Source: an uncultured Bacteroidales bacterium
Lineage (GTDB): Bacteria; Bacteroidota; Bacteroidia; Bacteroidales; F082
NCBI GenBank assembly: GCA_946184615.1
Contig: CAMHFN010000008.1
Location: 1-64,000, forward strand
Reading direction: 5' to 3'
Length of the DNA: 64,000 nucleotides
Shown here: piece after piece, positions 17,210 to 25,713 of the stretch
Position numbering within the stretch: position 1 is the stretch's first letter
Layout of the letters: every line of letters starts with the position of its first letter
Position numbers and translations under genes: made by a program
Notes under the pieces: model-generated
Databases searched by the model: none
What the model was told of the DNA's origin: nothing
The model's input: only the letters and a program-made list of their open reading frames with translations

Positions 17210-18730
17210 ATGGCTAAAAAGGTAGAACAAATTGAAGAACCATTGGAGAAACAGCTTTGGAAGGCTGCCGACAAACTGCGCAAGAATATAGACGCGGCGG
17301 AATATAAACATGTGGTGCTGGGATTGATTTTCCTGCGCTACATATCTGTTTCATTTGAACAACTATACAATGAATTGGTGAAACAACAGGCCGATGGCGC
17401 CGACCCCGAGGACCGAGAGGAATATGCTGCCGAGAATGTGTTCTATGTTCCGGCTAATGCCCGATGGAGTTACCTGGTTTCAAAGGCCAAGAATCCACAA
17501 ATAGGCAAGTATATTGACGATGCGATGGATGTCATCGAGCGTGAGAATAAGTCGCTGAAAGGCGTGCTGCCCAAGGTGTTTGCCCGTCCCAACCTCGACC
17601 CGACTTCATTGGGCGAATTGATTGACTTGATTGGCAACTCCACTTTGCAGAACACCAGCACCAAGAGTGCCGACCTGCTTGGGCATGTCTTCGAGTATTT
17701 CCTTGGCGAGTTTGCCTTGGCCGAAGGCAAGAAGGGCGGACAATTCTACACGCCGCGCAGCGTTGTGGAGTTGTTGGTCAATATGCTGGAACCGTACAAA
17801 GGCCGTGTGCTTGACCCTTGCTGTGGTTCGGGTGGCATGTTCGTGCAAAGCGAGAAGTTTGTGAAGGAACATCAGGGACGAATTGAGAACATTTCGGTTT
17901 ACGGGCAGGAGAGCAACCAGACCACCTGGCGCCTGTGCAAGATGAACCTCGCCATCCGGGGCATCGATGCCTCACAGGTGAAGTGGAACACCGAAGGATC
18001 GTTTCTCAACGATGCCCACCGTGACGTGAAAGCCGACTTCGTGATGGCCAATCCACCTTTCAACGACAGCGACTGGAGTGGCGACCAACTACGCAGCGAT
18101 GCCCGATGGCAATATGGTGTGCCGCCCACTGGCAACGCCAACTTCGCATGGATTCAGCACTTCATCTATCACCTTGCCCCAAGCGGACAAGCAGGCTTCG
18201 TACTGGCCAAAGGCTCATTGACCTCAAAGACAGGAGGCGAGGGCGAGATTCGCAAGGCTTTGATTGATAAAGGACTGATTGCCTGCATCGTAAACCTGCC
18301 AGCCAAGTTGTTCCTAAACACCCAGATTCCCGCCTGTCTGTGGTTTGTGACGCGCAACCGCACCCACCGCGCTGGTGAGATACTGTTCATCGATGCCCGC
18401 AACAAAGGCCATCTCATCAACCGCCGCACCCGTGAACTCTCGGAAGACGATATTCAAGAGATTGCCTGTACCTATCACTTGTGGCGCGATGAATCATCCG
18501 ATTATCAGGATGTTGCTGGTTTCTGCGCCTCGGTGCCCGTGAGCCGTGTGGCCGAACTGGACTATGTGCTCACGCCGGGCCGCTATGTCGGCTTGCCAGA
18601 AGAGGAGGATGACTTCAACTTCGCCGAGCGTTTCACTGCCCTGAAAGCTGAGTTTGAGGAGCAGTTGAAGGAAGAGGAACGGCTGAACAAGGTGATTTTA
18701 GAGAATTTGGGAAAGATAAAATTGGATTGA
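17210..18730 (+). CDS. hsdM: Type I restriction-modification DNA methyltransferase, HsdM
   Basis: A 506-residue adenine-N6 methyltransferase subunit. An N-terminal helical HsdM domain (about 10-130) is followed by the SAM-dependent methylase fold with DPCCGSGGMF (202-211, motif I) and NPPF (281-284, motif IV catalytic). The C-terminal part includes a charged helix for contacting HsdS. With HsdS it methylates the host recognition site; with HsdR it forms the restriction complex. Start ATG (MAKKVEQ) is preceded by a complete promoter. The next gene starts 2 nt after the stop. GC content is clearly higher than in the AT-rich genes further along the locus. Confidence 0.93.
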   Translation: MAKKVEQIEEPLEKQLWKAADKLRKNIDAAEYKHVVLGLIFLRYISVSFEQLYNELVKQQADGADPEDREEYAAENVFYVPANARWSYLVSKAKNPQIGKYIDDAMDVIERENKSLKGVLPKVFARPNLDPTSLGELIDLIGNSTLQNTSTKSADLLGHVFEYFLGEFALAEGKKGGQFYTPRSVVELLVNMLEPYKGRVLDPCCGSGGMFVQSEKFVKEHQGRIENISVYGQESNQTTWRLCKMNLAIRGIDASQVKWNTEGSFLNDAHRDVKADFVMANPPFNDSDWSGDQLRSDARWQYGVPPTGNANFAWIQHFIYHLAPSGQAGFVLAKGSLTSKTGGEGEIRKALIDKGLIACIVNLPAKLFLNTQIPACLWFVTRNRTHRAGEILFIDARNKGHLINRRTRELSEDDIQEIACTYHLWRDESSDYQDVAGFCASVPVSRVAELDYVLTPGRYVGLPEEEDDFNFAERFTALKAEFEEQLKEEERLNKVILENLGKIKLD

Positions 18731-18732
18731 GT

Positions 18733-20490
18733 ATGAATAGATTAACAATAGAACAATTAAAGCGGTTTAGGGAATCGGAAGACAAAGTGGAGTTCAAGAA
18801 AGCTGAACAAGGGAACTTTGCTTACGATGGGGGTAGCCGCGTAAAACCAAGTGAACGGAGGAGATGTATTCTCGGTTATGTTACCGCCTTGTGCAATGAA
18901 GGGGGTGGACATCTTGTTTTAGGCATGAAAGATGCCTATCCTCACGAGGTTGTGGGAACAAAGCAAAGCGAGGGACATATTGGAGAGTTGGAAAGCGATA
19001 TTTACAGAGATACTCAAATCCGGCCTGTTATATATGAAATATATGAAGACGAAGCGAATAAAAAAGGTCGTGTGCTTGTGATAGAAATTCCTCCTCGCCC
19101 TGTTGGAAAATTGTTCCGATTCGAGGATGTTGCATTGATGAGAGTCGGTGAGGAACTGAAACCTATGTCCGATGAGATGATTTTCAGCATCCTCCAAGAA
19201 CACGAACCGGATTTCTCTGCTGATATTTGTCAAGGTCTTACCATTGATGATCTTGATAAGGAAGCCATACGCGTTTTAAAACAAAAGTATGCGACTAAAC
19301 AGAAAAATCCAGATTTTCTTACACTTCCTGATGAACAAGTACTCAGTGATTTGAATCTTATTAAAGATGGCAAAATAACCAATGCAGCGTTGATTCTTGT
19401 TGGCAAGGAAGAGGTGTTGAAAAGCCGACTTCCTCAGGCTTCCGTCATCCTTGAATTCAGAAAATCGGAATCGTTAGTTCCATATACGAACAGGCAGTTT
19501 TACGGACAGCCTTTCTACAAGATGATTGATTTGCTTTGGCACGATATTGATTTGAGAAATGATAAAATTGATGTCAATGAGAATTCATATATCTTCAACA
19601 TACCTTATTTTAATGAAGAGGTTATACGAGAGGCTATTAACAACGCGATTTCTCACAGAGACTATAGGCGCACCAGCGAGACAGTGATTAAGCAATACCC
19701 GCAGAAAATGATTGTCATGAATGCCGGAGGGTTTCCTTTAGGTGTTACCATTGATAATCTTTTGCGTGTACAAAGCACTCCACGAAACAGACTGCTAGCT
19801 GATGTGCTTGCCAAGACTGGCATCGTTGAGCGTTCGGGACAAGGTGTTGATAAGATATATAAAAACACACTTTCGGAAGGCAAGGACAAACCAGATTACT
19901 CCCATAGCGATCCGTTTAGGGTCGAACTTCATCTTTCGGCGGTTATTAAGGATAAGGCTTTCGCATTGTTTTTGGATTCGGAGCAACGGGATTTGTCGGA
20001 GGAAGACAGGTTGTCTGTTTTTGAAGTATTAGCTTTAAACAGCATCAGAGAAGGCAAGTCGAATGACGTTGATAAAGAGATGTTGAAAACTCTTTTTGAT
20101 CGTGGACTCATTGAAAAACGTGGAAAGACAAGAGGTACTTACTATATTTTGTCGAAGAGCTATTATGAGTTTTGCGATAATGCGGGAGAGTATTCAAAAA
20201 TGGATGATTGGAATGCTTCACAAGCATTGCCTATTATCATGGCTCATTTCAATACATTCAAAACAGCGAAGATGAAAGACTTTGTTAGTGTTTTAGGTAC
20301 TCACATGTCAAGAAAACAGATTAGGAACATGATTAATATGTTCGTAGAGCGGAGAATCCTGTCAAAAGAGGGTGTAGGCTCTGGCACTACCTATTATGTG
20401 AGCGATGAATATATCAAGAACTCAGAACTGTTGACAAAAGCCGTGGCGATTGGAATGGAGGAGTTGAAGAAAAGGGGTGAAATAGAATAG
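18733..20490 (+). CDS. AlbA_2/schlafen-type ATP-binding protein inside the R-M locus
   Basis: A 585-residue protein. The N-terminal part (about 10-135) matches the AlbA_2 (divergent AAA_4, schlafen-like) domain: ESEDKVEFKKAE, then CNEGGGHLVLGMKD and IEIPPRPVGKLFRF. A C-terminal GHKL-type ATPase segment follows: REAINNAISHRDYR (about 300), NAGGFPLG (about 335), ERSGQGVDKIY (about 370). The last about 180 residues look like winged helices. Related proteins are called putative transcriptional regulators or helicase-related and are frequent in restriction loci. It starts 2 nt after hsdM; an overlapping TTG at 18727 is less likely. Role in the complex is unknown. Confidence 0.8.
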   Translation: MNRLTIEQLKRFRESEDKVEFKKAEQGNFAYDGGSRVKPSERRRCILGYVTALCNEGGGHLVLGMKDAYPHEVVGTKQSEGHIGELESDIYRDTQIRPVIYEIYEDEANKKGRVLVIEIPPRPVGKLFRFEDVALMRVGEELKPMSDEMIFSILQEHEPDFSADICQGLTIDDLDKEAIRVLKQKYATKQKNPDFLTLPDEQVLSDLNLIKDGKITNAALILVGKEEVLKSRLPQASVILEFRKSESLVPYTNRQFYGQPFYKMIDLLWHDIDLRNDKIDVNENSYIFNIPYFNEEVIREAINNAISHRDYRRTSETVIKQYPQKMIVMNAGGFPLGVTIDNLLRVQSTPRNRLLADVLAKTGIVERSGQGVDKIYKNTLSEGKDKPDYSHSDPFRVELHLSAVIKDKAFALFLDSEQRDLSEEDRLSVFEVLALNSIREGKSNDVDKEMLKTLFDRGLIEKRGKTRGTYYILSKSYYEFCDNAGEYSKMDDWNASQALPIIMAHFNTFKTAKMKDFVSVLGTHMSRKQIRNMINMFVERRILSKEGVGSGTTYYVSDEYIKNSELLTKAVAIGMEELKKRGEIE

Positions 20491-20499
20491 GAATGAAAA

Positions 20500-20610
20500 G
20501 GGCCAAAAAAGGGCCAAAAAAGGGCCAAAAATTCAGTGACACCAAATCGTGTTTTTGTATAACACACTGATAATTAGCAAGTTAAAAAAGACCAAAAAAG
20601 GGCCAAAAAA
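20500..20610. repeat. 11-bp tandem repeats GGGCCAAAAAA
   Basis: Three consecutive copies of GGGCCAAAAAA lie at 20500-20530 (the third truncated to GGGCCAAAA), and two more (the first degenerate, GACCAAAAAA) at 20590-20610, just before the start of the small membrane-protein gene. The period equals about one helical turn, so repeats face one side of the DNA. They may be protein-binding sites or slippage products; nothing in the sequence decides. Confidence 0.75.
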
Positions 20611-20618
20611 TAAGTCTT

Positions 20619-20921
20619 ATGACTGAGTGGAAAGAATACACAACATTGATTATTGCAGCTGTGACACTCGTGGTGGCCATTGCTGCTTTCATAGTGGCAA
20701 GGCGAACGCTCCGTGTCACCAAGCGTGCGCATGAGTACGCAAAAGAAAGCGACAAGCAGAGTCTTCGAAATCTTATTGCACGCAAAGAGGCGCAAGCAGA
20801 AGCTATTGATACTGCTTTGAGGAGAGGAATGTATGATAATGGCATGGTTAGAACTATGATGACACAAAAAGCCATGCTTGATGCTGAGATAAAACAACTA
20901 AAAGAACAATTAGGAAAATGA
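20619..20921 (+). CDS. Small single-pass membrane protein of unknown function
   Basis: A 100-residue protein with one membrane helix (about residues 9-26, LIIAAVTLVVAIAAFIVA) followed by a basic stretch and an amphipathic, coiled-coil-like C-terminal half rich in Lys, Glu and Gln. The first seven residues (MTEWKEY) nearly copy the start of HsdS (MSEWKEY), and the DNA matches at 19 of the first 22 bases, so the two genes share a duplicated 5' end. It overlaps hsdS by ATGA. No family is recognised. A role in anchoring or regulating the restriction complex is possible but unproved. Confidence 0.65.
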   Translation: MTEWKEYTTLIIAAVTLVVAIAAFIVARRTLRVTKRAHEYAKESDKQSLRNLIARKEAQAEAIDTALRRGMYDNGMVRTMMTQKAMLDAEIKQLKEQLGK

Positions 20922-22141
20922 GCGAGTGGAAAGAATATAAGTTGGGAGAAATAGGAGTTGTGATTACAGGTAAAACGCCTTCAGCACGCAATCCAGAGGA
21001 TTGGGGCGATGAAGTTCTATTTGTTACCCCATCAGACTTTCGTAACTATGGCAAATATGCGAATAATAGTGAAAGAAAACTATCAAATATTGGTGCAAAA
21101 CGTTTGGTGAATAAAATGTTACCACCAAAATCAATTCTTGTAACTTGCATTGGTTCTGATATGGGAAAGGTTGTGATGAGTAAGACAAATTGTATTACAA
21201 ATCAGCAGATTAATGCGTTAATACCCGATAAACAATTCGATAATGATTTTCTTTATTATTCTTTAATTAGCATTTATGATACATTGAGAATTATGGGTGG
21301 TGATGGAACTGCAGTTCCCATCGTTAACAAAGGCGATTTTGAGAAAATTGTACTTTCTATACCTTCCCTTGACGAGCAACGCCGCATAGCCGCCATCCTC
21401 TCTTCCCTTGACGACAAGATAGACCTTCTGCACCGCGAGAACGCCACCTTGGAGCGGATGGCGGAGACGCTCTTCAGACAGTGGTTTGTGGTGGAGGCTA
21501 AGGAGGAGTGGGAGGAAGGAAGGTTGGGGGATTATGTTGATGAAACTATTGGCGGAGAATGGGGAAAAGAAAATCCAGAAGGAGATTTTATCAAATCTGT
21601 TCAATGCATTAGGGGAACAGACATTGCAGATTTGAGTGTTGGCCTTGCAACCAAAACGCCTATTCGGTATGTAAAAGAATCAAAATTTGAGAAAATTGAG
21701 CCTCGAAATGGAGATATAATAATGGAAATATCTGGTGGAACGGAAAACCAATCGACTGGACGAGTTGCATATGTAAATGATGACGTAAAGACTTTGTTTG
21801 ATTATCCGATTATCTTTTCCAATTTCTGCAGGTTGTTGAGGGTTAAGGAAGAACACACATATTTCATTTATTGTTATCTGAAATACCTATACGACCAAGA
21901 TGAGTTTTTCAATCTTGAGAACGGGAGTTCTGGAATTAAGAATCTTGATTACAAAGCCTTGTTGTACGAACTGACCTATCCAATGCCAAACGATAAGCAA
22001 CAAATTTTGTATTTTAACGATAAGGTGAATGTATACTTTGAGAAAATCAATAGAAATAAACAGCAAATCCAAACCCTCATTCAGATGCGAGACGAGTTGC
22101 TGCCGAGGCTGATGAGTGGGGATGTGAAGATGACTAAATAA
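20918..22141 (+). CDS. hsdS: Type I restriction specificity subunit, HsdS
   Basis: A 407-residue specificity subunit with two target-recognition domains and two conserved helices. TRD1 spans about 7-150, the central conserved helix about 150-195 (IPSLDEQRRIAAILSSLDDKID), TRD2 about 200-350, and the C-terminal helix about 350-400 (MRDELLPRLMSGDVKM). Each TRD reads half of a bipartite DNA site. The conserved helix is GC-rich while both TRDs are AT-rich, which fits TRD exchange by recombination. No inverted second hsdS or recombinase is present, so phase inversion is not indicated. Confidence 0.9.
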   Translation: MSEWKEYKLGEIGVVITGKTPSARNPEDWGDEVLFVTPSDFRNYGKYANNSERKLSNIGAKRLVNKMLPPKSILVTCIGSDMGKVVMSKTNCITNQQINALIPDKQFDNDFLYYSLISIYDTLRIMGGDGTAVPIVNKGDFEKIVLSIPSLDEQRRIAAILSSLDDKIDLLHRENATLERMAETLFRQWFVVEAKEEWEEGRLGDYVDETIGGEWGKENPEGDFIKSVQCIRGTDIADLSVGLATKTPIRYVKESKFEKIEPRNGDIIMEISGGTENQSTGRVAYVNDDVKTLFDYPIIFSNFCRLLRVKEEHTYFIYCYLKYLYDQDEFFNLENGSSGIKNLDYKALLYELTYPMPNDKQQILYFNDKVNVYFEKINRNKQQIQTLIQMRDELLPRLMSGDVKMTK

Positions 22142-22163
22142 AAATAATAAAAATTTATAAATT

Positions 22164-24575
22164 ATGGATATTATTGAACTTGCATTAAGTAGATTCACTG
22201 ATTTTTTTAAATTCGAGCAGCTGTGTTTGGAAATAATGGGATATTATGGATTCTCTCGATTAAAAAAGGTCGGGGGACTTAAAGATGATGGCATTGATGC
22301 AATAAGCTCTGACATATATAATGATGAAACACAAATAACCCGTGTGTTCCAGTTTACAATGCAAAAAGACACAAATGCTAAAATCAAAGACACATTAAAA
22401 AAATTGAATAAGAACGAAGTCGAATTTAATGAATTAGTATTTGTGACTTCTCAATCAGTTAATAATATCAAGGGGTTAGAGACTAAATTCAGAATGGATA
22501 ATTCAAAAACATTACAGATTTATGATTTGTCAACATTTGTATCTGTTACAAGTCAACATAAAGAAATTATTTCAAGGTATTTCCCCGATATTAAGACACA
22601 AATTGAGAGCAACTTTCTAAAAAGGGACTATTTTTCAGAAGATGGAGATAGTTTGCTCACTAACTCAATGATTAAAAGCACTCTGTTATTTTCGCTCTCT
22701 CCGAAGTTAAAAGATAATAGTCAAAAGAAATCGTTGTTTGACAAATCCATATTGGCACTAATTTCAATCCATCAAGATGGACTATCAAAAGAAGATATCG
22801 TTGATGAATTCCATATGGAATTCGGTCGGATTCTTGACGAATCACAAGTAAGAGCATCATTGGAAAGATTGAAAAAAGATAGCCTTATTAATAGTATAGA
22901 GGGGAAGTATATAGCATCTAAGAGCACAAAATCGGAAATGATGGAAGGTGTTTCTCATATGGAACAGAGCACTAATGCTTTAATTAGTGATATAATCACA
23001 AGAGCGCGAGAGCTAGCTGAGGGAATACCCCTAAGTGAAGGAGAAGAAGGTTTGATGTGGAACAACATACAGAAAACATTAAATTTGTTCCTCAAATATT
23101 ATGGACAAGATCTGGCTGTCTGTGAAGATAGCATAGTTCCTGGCATGGTACGTCAGAAAGAATTGGTAAAACTATTAACCGACGGCCTTCAACCAGATTT
23201 GGGTGAATGTTTGGTTTATGGTCTAGGCGAAATATTGAGTAAACCTAATAATGAACAATTTCAGACAATACTATTATGGGCCAGAGCTTATATTGGTACA
23301 CAGTTAATGAGATTGGATCCGATGTTGGCCGGATTCCAGAAAAAAACATTTACAGATAAGATATATATATTGGATACGGATTTTGTTCTCAATTGCTTGG
23401 TTGAATATGGCACATATAGCGATATATACTCTATTCTTCTAAAAGAGCTGTTAAATAATGGGTGTAAGGTGTACATACCAAGAAGTGTTGTCGAAGAGGT
23501 TGTTGTACATGCCAGTTTCGCTAGAAGAAACTACAACTATTTTAGAAACTCCTTTACTTCAATAGATGAGGTTTTAGTTTATGAAGAATTGTCCAATGTT
23601 TTTGTTATAGACTATTATATCAAGAATCTACGAAATGATCAGGATTATTCAATAGAGTCATTTTTGAATTATATGCAGAATGTATACGAACCTGAGGATT
23701 CGTATGATTTTATGATTGAGGTGATGGAAACAAGATTGCCAAAAGGCATTATAATAGGAGATGATGAGTTTGTCTGCAACGTGGATATCAATGAATCAGA
23801 TTGTGATGCCTTGACTCAATTGGTTTATATCGAGACGTTAAAAACGCCTAAAGCAGCTTATAGAACGGATGAGGAAAATTGGCGTATTGCAAAAACAGAT
23901 GCTGAACTATACTTGATGGCAAAAGACCTTAATAAGAGTATACCAGAAACAAACAAAAAGATACTATCTGGGAATGCATATCTTGTAACAAATTCAAGTC
24001 GTGCATTGCGATGTGCTAAGGAACTTCAACTTTATAGTTCGGTTGTGTCAAGGCCAAAAGTTCTTGTCGCTTTATTGTCTGAAATTGGGTTGTTTGACTC
24101 TTCGAACAAGGCAATAATAAATCTTTTAGGGAATCCTTTTTTGGCAGAGGCTGTAAATCAAAATTGGAGTGGAATCAAGTCATTGATTGATGCTGGCGTA
24201 GATCTGAGAGGAAAAGAACTTCCTAGACTGAAAAGGGAACTGAAGAAAGAAATACACAGTCTAATGACCCAAGAAGATGTGTTCGCTGATAAGTGCGATT
24301 ATGATAATTCAAATAAGGTTAATAAAATGGCGGATTCTGGTTCCGAGAAAGAATTGGATGAATTTGTAAAATTTGCTAGAGAAATACAAATCAAAGGATA
24401 CAAATTAATTCCTGCTGCAGAAAAAATGATTAAGCGTTTTGAGGATATAAAAACCAAGCAGGAGGAACAAGAACATCGGAATGACCAAATAGAAAAAGAA
24501 CTTCAAAAAGTTGGAAAGAAAAAACAAAATTACATAAGAAGAGTAACTGAAGCAGGTGCAAATAAAAAAAAGTAA
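22164..24575 (+). CDS. Large protein with Mrr-like, winged-helix and PIN-like domains
   Basis: An 803-residue protein without a full-length family match that I recognise. Residues 15-100 resemble a restriction-endonuclease-like (Mrr/PD-(D/E)XK) fold: FEQLCLEIMGYYGF, GLKDDGIDAI (D45) and FQFTMQKD (Q63-K68). Residues about 190-250 look like a winged helix (GLSKEDIVDEF ... RASLERLKKDSLI). Residues 398-630 resemble a PIN nuclease: YILDTDFVLN (D404, D406), VVEEVV (E444/E445), KTDAELYLMA (D579) and YLVTNSS (N610). A Lys/Glu-rich helix ends it. The gene is AT-rich, 22 nt behind hsdS and before fic/hsdR, so it was probably acquired. Domain calls are by eye. Confidence 0.6.
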   Translation: MDIIELALSRFTDFFKFEQLCLEIMGYYGFSRLKKVGGLKDDGIDAISSDIYNDETQITRVFQFTMQKDTNAKIKDTLKKLNKNEVEFNELVFVTSQSVNNIKGLETKFRMDNSKTLQIYDLSTFVSVTSQHKEIISRYFPDIKTQIESNFLKRDYFSEDGDSLLTNSMIKSTLLFSLSPKLKDNSQKKSLFDKSILALISIHQDGLSKEDIVDEFHMEFGRILDESQVRASLERLKKDSLINSIEGKYIASKSTKSEMMEGVSHMEQSTNALISDIITRARELAEGIPLSEGEEGLMWNNIQKTLNLFLKYYGQDLAVCEDSIVPGMVRQKELVKLLTDGLQPDLGECLVYGLGEILSKPNNEQFQTILLWARAYIGTQLMRLDPMLAGFQKKTFTDKIYILDTDFVLNCLVEYGTYSDIYSILLKELLNNGCKVYIPRSVVEEVVVHASFARRNYNYFRNSFTSIDEVLVYEELSNVFVIDYYIKNLRNDQDYSIESFLNYMQNVYEPEDSYDFMIEVMETRLPKGIIIGDDEFVCNVDINESDCDALTQLVYIETLKTPKAAYRTDEENWRIAKTDAELYLMAKDLNKSIPETNKKILSGNAYLVTNSSRALRCAKELQLYSSVVSRPKVLVALLSEIGLFDSSNKAIINLLGNPFLAEAVNQNWSGIKSLIDAGVDLRGKELPRLKRELKKEIHSLMTQEDVFADKCDYDNSNKVNKMADSGSEKELDEFVKFAREIQIKGYKLIPAAEKMIKRFEDIKTKQEEQEHRNDQIEKELQKVGKKKQNYIRRVTEAGANKKK

Positions 24576-24688
24576 AGGGAAACCAAATTTGCCATTGATT
24601 TGCCGATCAATCGTCGAAGAATTTTCGAGGTAACATAGAAGGATCATTGGACCCTATAAGAAGAGAGACTGACAAAAAATGATAAATT

Positions 24689-25708
24689 ATGGCTAGAAAA
24701 AAAACAGAAACATATAATGGCTACAAGCCGCCTTTTACGCTGTCTGCAAAGGCGGTGGGGATGATTGCGGACATCTCCGCGCAGATGGAATGTTTCGCCA
24801 TACGGATGGAGCAAGACGATGCGCTGCGGCTGTGCAAGGCCAACCGCATCAAGACCATACACAGCTCTTTGGCCATAGAGGGCAACCACCTTCTGGAAAG
24901 CGAGGTGGCGGACATCATTGACGGCAAGACTGTCGTTGCTCCCATCCGCGAGATTCAGGAGGTGAAGAACGCCATCCGAGTGTATGATGCGTTTGAAAAG
25001 CTCGACCCGTTCTCGATGGACGACCTGCTGCGTGCCCACAGCATGATGATGTCGGCCTTGACCGATGACGCAGGCCATTTCCGCAGAGGTGGAGTGGGTG
25101 TGTACTCCGAAAACGGCTTGGTTCACATGGCACCGCCTGCCGAAAGGGTGTATCCCTTGATGTCCGACCTGTTCGACTGGCTGAAGAATGCCGATGACCA
25201 CCTGCTGGTACGTAGCTGCGTATTCCACTATGAGTTTGAGTTTATCCATCCCTTTATCGACGGCAACGGCAGGATGGGACGCCTGTGGCAGTCGCTCATC
25301 CTCAGCCGCTGGCATCCTGCCTTTGCGCACCTGCCTGTGGAGAATATGGTCTATTCCAACCAACAGGCCTATTATGATGCCATCGCCCAAAGTACCAAAC
25401 AGGGAGAAAGCGGCCCTTTTATTGAGTTTATGCTGGAAGAGATCTTTAAGTCCGTGCTCCAACATAAAGGTGAGCCTCTGGATGATACTGTAAATGATAC
25501 TGTAAATGATACTGTAAAAACAACTCCTACCCAAGATGGTATTATTGATTTGGTGAGGAAGAATCCTTCGTTCACATACGATGAACTGGCAGCACAACTT
25601 GGTGTTGGAAGAGCTACGATTGCACGTAATATTGCCATACTTAAAGACAGAGGAGTTTTGGAACGTGTTGGAGAAGATAAAAACGGATATTGGAAACTTA
25701 ACAAATAG
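24689..25708 (+). CDS. Fic family protein with N-terminal inhibitory motif and winged helix
   Basis: A 339-residue class II Fic protein. It has the inhibitory motif SSLAIEGN (59-66, the (S/T)xxxE(G/N) consensus), the catalytic motif HPFIDGNGRMGR (187-198, His187 catalytic), and a C-terminal winged helix (FTYDELAAQLGVGRATIARN, about 295-314) after a DTVN repeat linker. Fic enzymes transfer AMP or another nucleotide to hydroxyl side chains; the intact inhibitory Glu implies the enzyme is normally held off. It ends 5 nt before hsdR. Fic genes are often lodged in type I restriction loci; the target here is unknown. Confidence 0.87.
   Translation: MARKKTETYNGYKPPFTLSAKAVGMIADISAQMECFAIRMEQDDALRLCKANRIKTIHSSLAIEGNHLLESEVADIIDGKTVVAPIREIQEVKNAIRVYDAFEKLDPFSMDDLLRAHSMMMSALTDDAGHFRRGGVGVYSENGLVHMAPPAERVYPLMSDLFDWLKNADDHLLVRSCVFHYEFEFIHPFIDGNGRMGRLWQSLILSRWHPAFAHLPVENMVYSNQQAYYDAIAQSTKQGESGPFIEFMLEEIFKSVLQHKGEPLDDTVNDTVNDTVKTTPTQDGIIDLVRKNPSFTYDELAAQLGVGRATIARNIAILKDRGVLERVGEDKNGYWKLNK
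25484..25519 (+). repeat. In-frame 12-bp tandem repeat in the Fic gene
   Basis: Three copies of GATACTGTAAAT (the last ending AAA) encode DTVN-DTVN-DTVK in the linker between the Fic and winged-helix domains. Unit gain or loss would keep the frame and only change linker length, so this site could vary between strains. Confidence 0.8.
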
Positions 25709-25713
25709 CCACT

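Noticed and set aside
20918..22141. Phase-variable inverting hsdS system
   Set aside because: Only one hsdS, with no inverted partial copy and no recombinase nearby.
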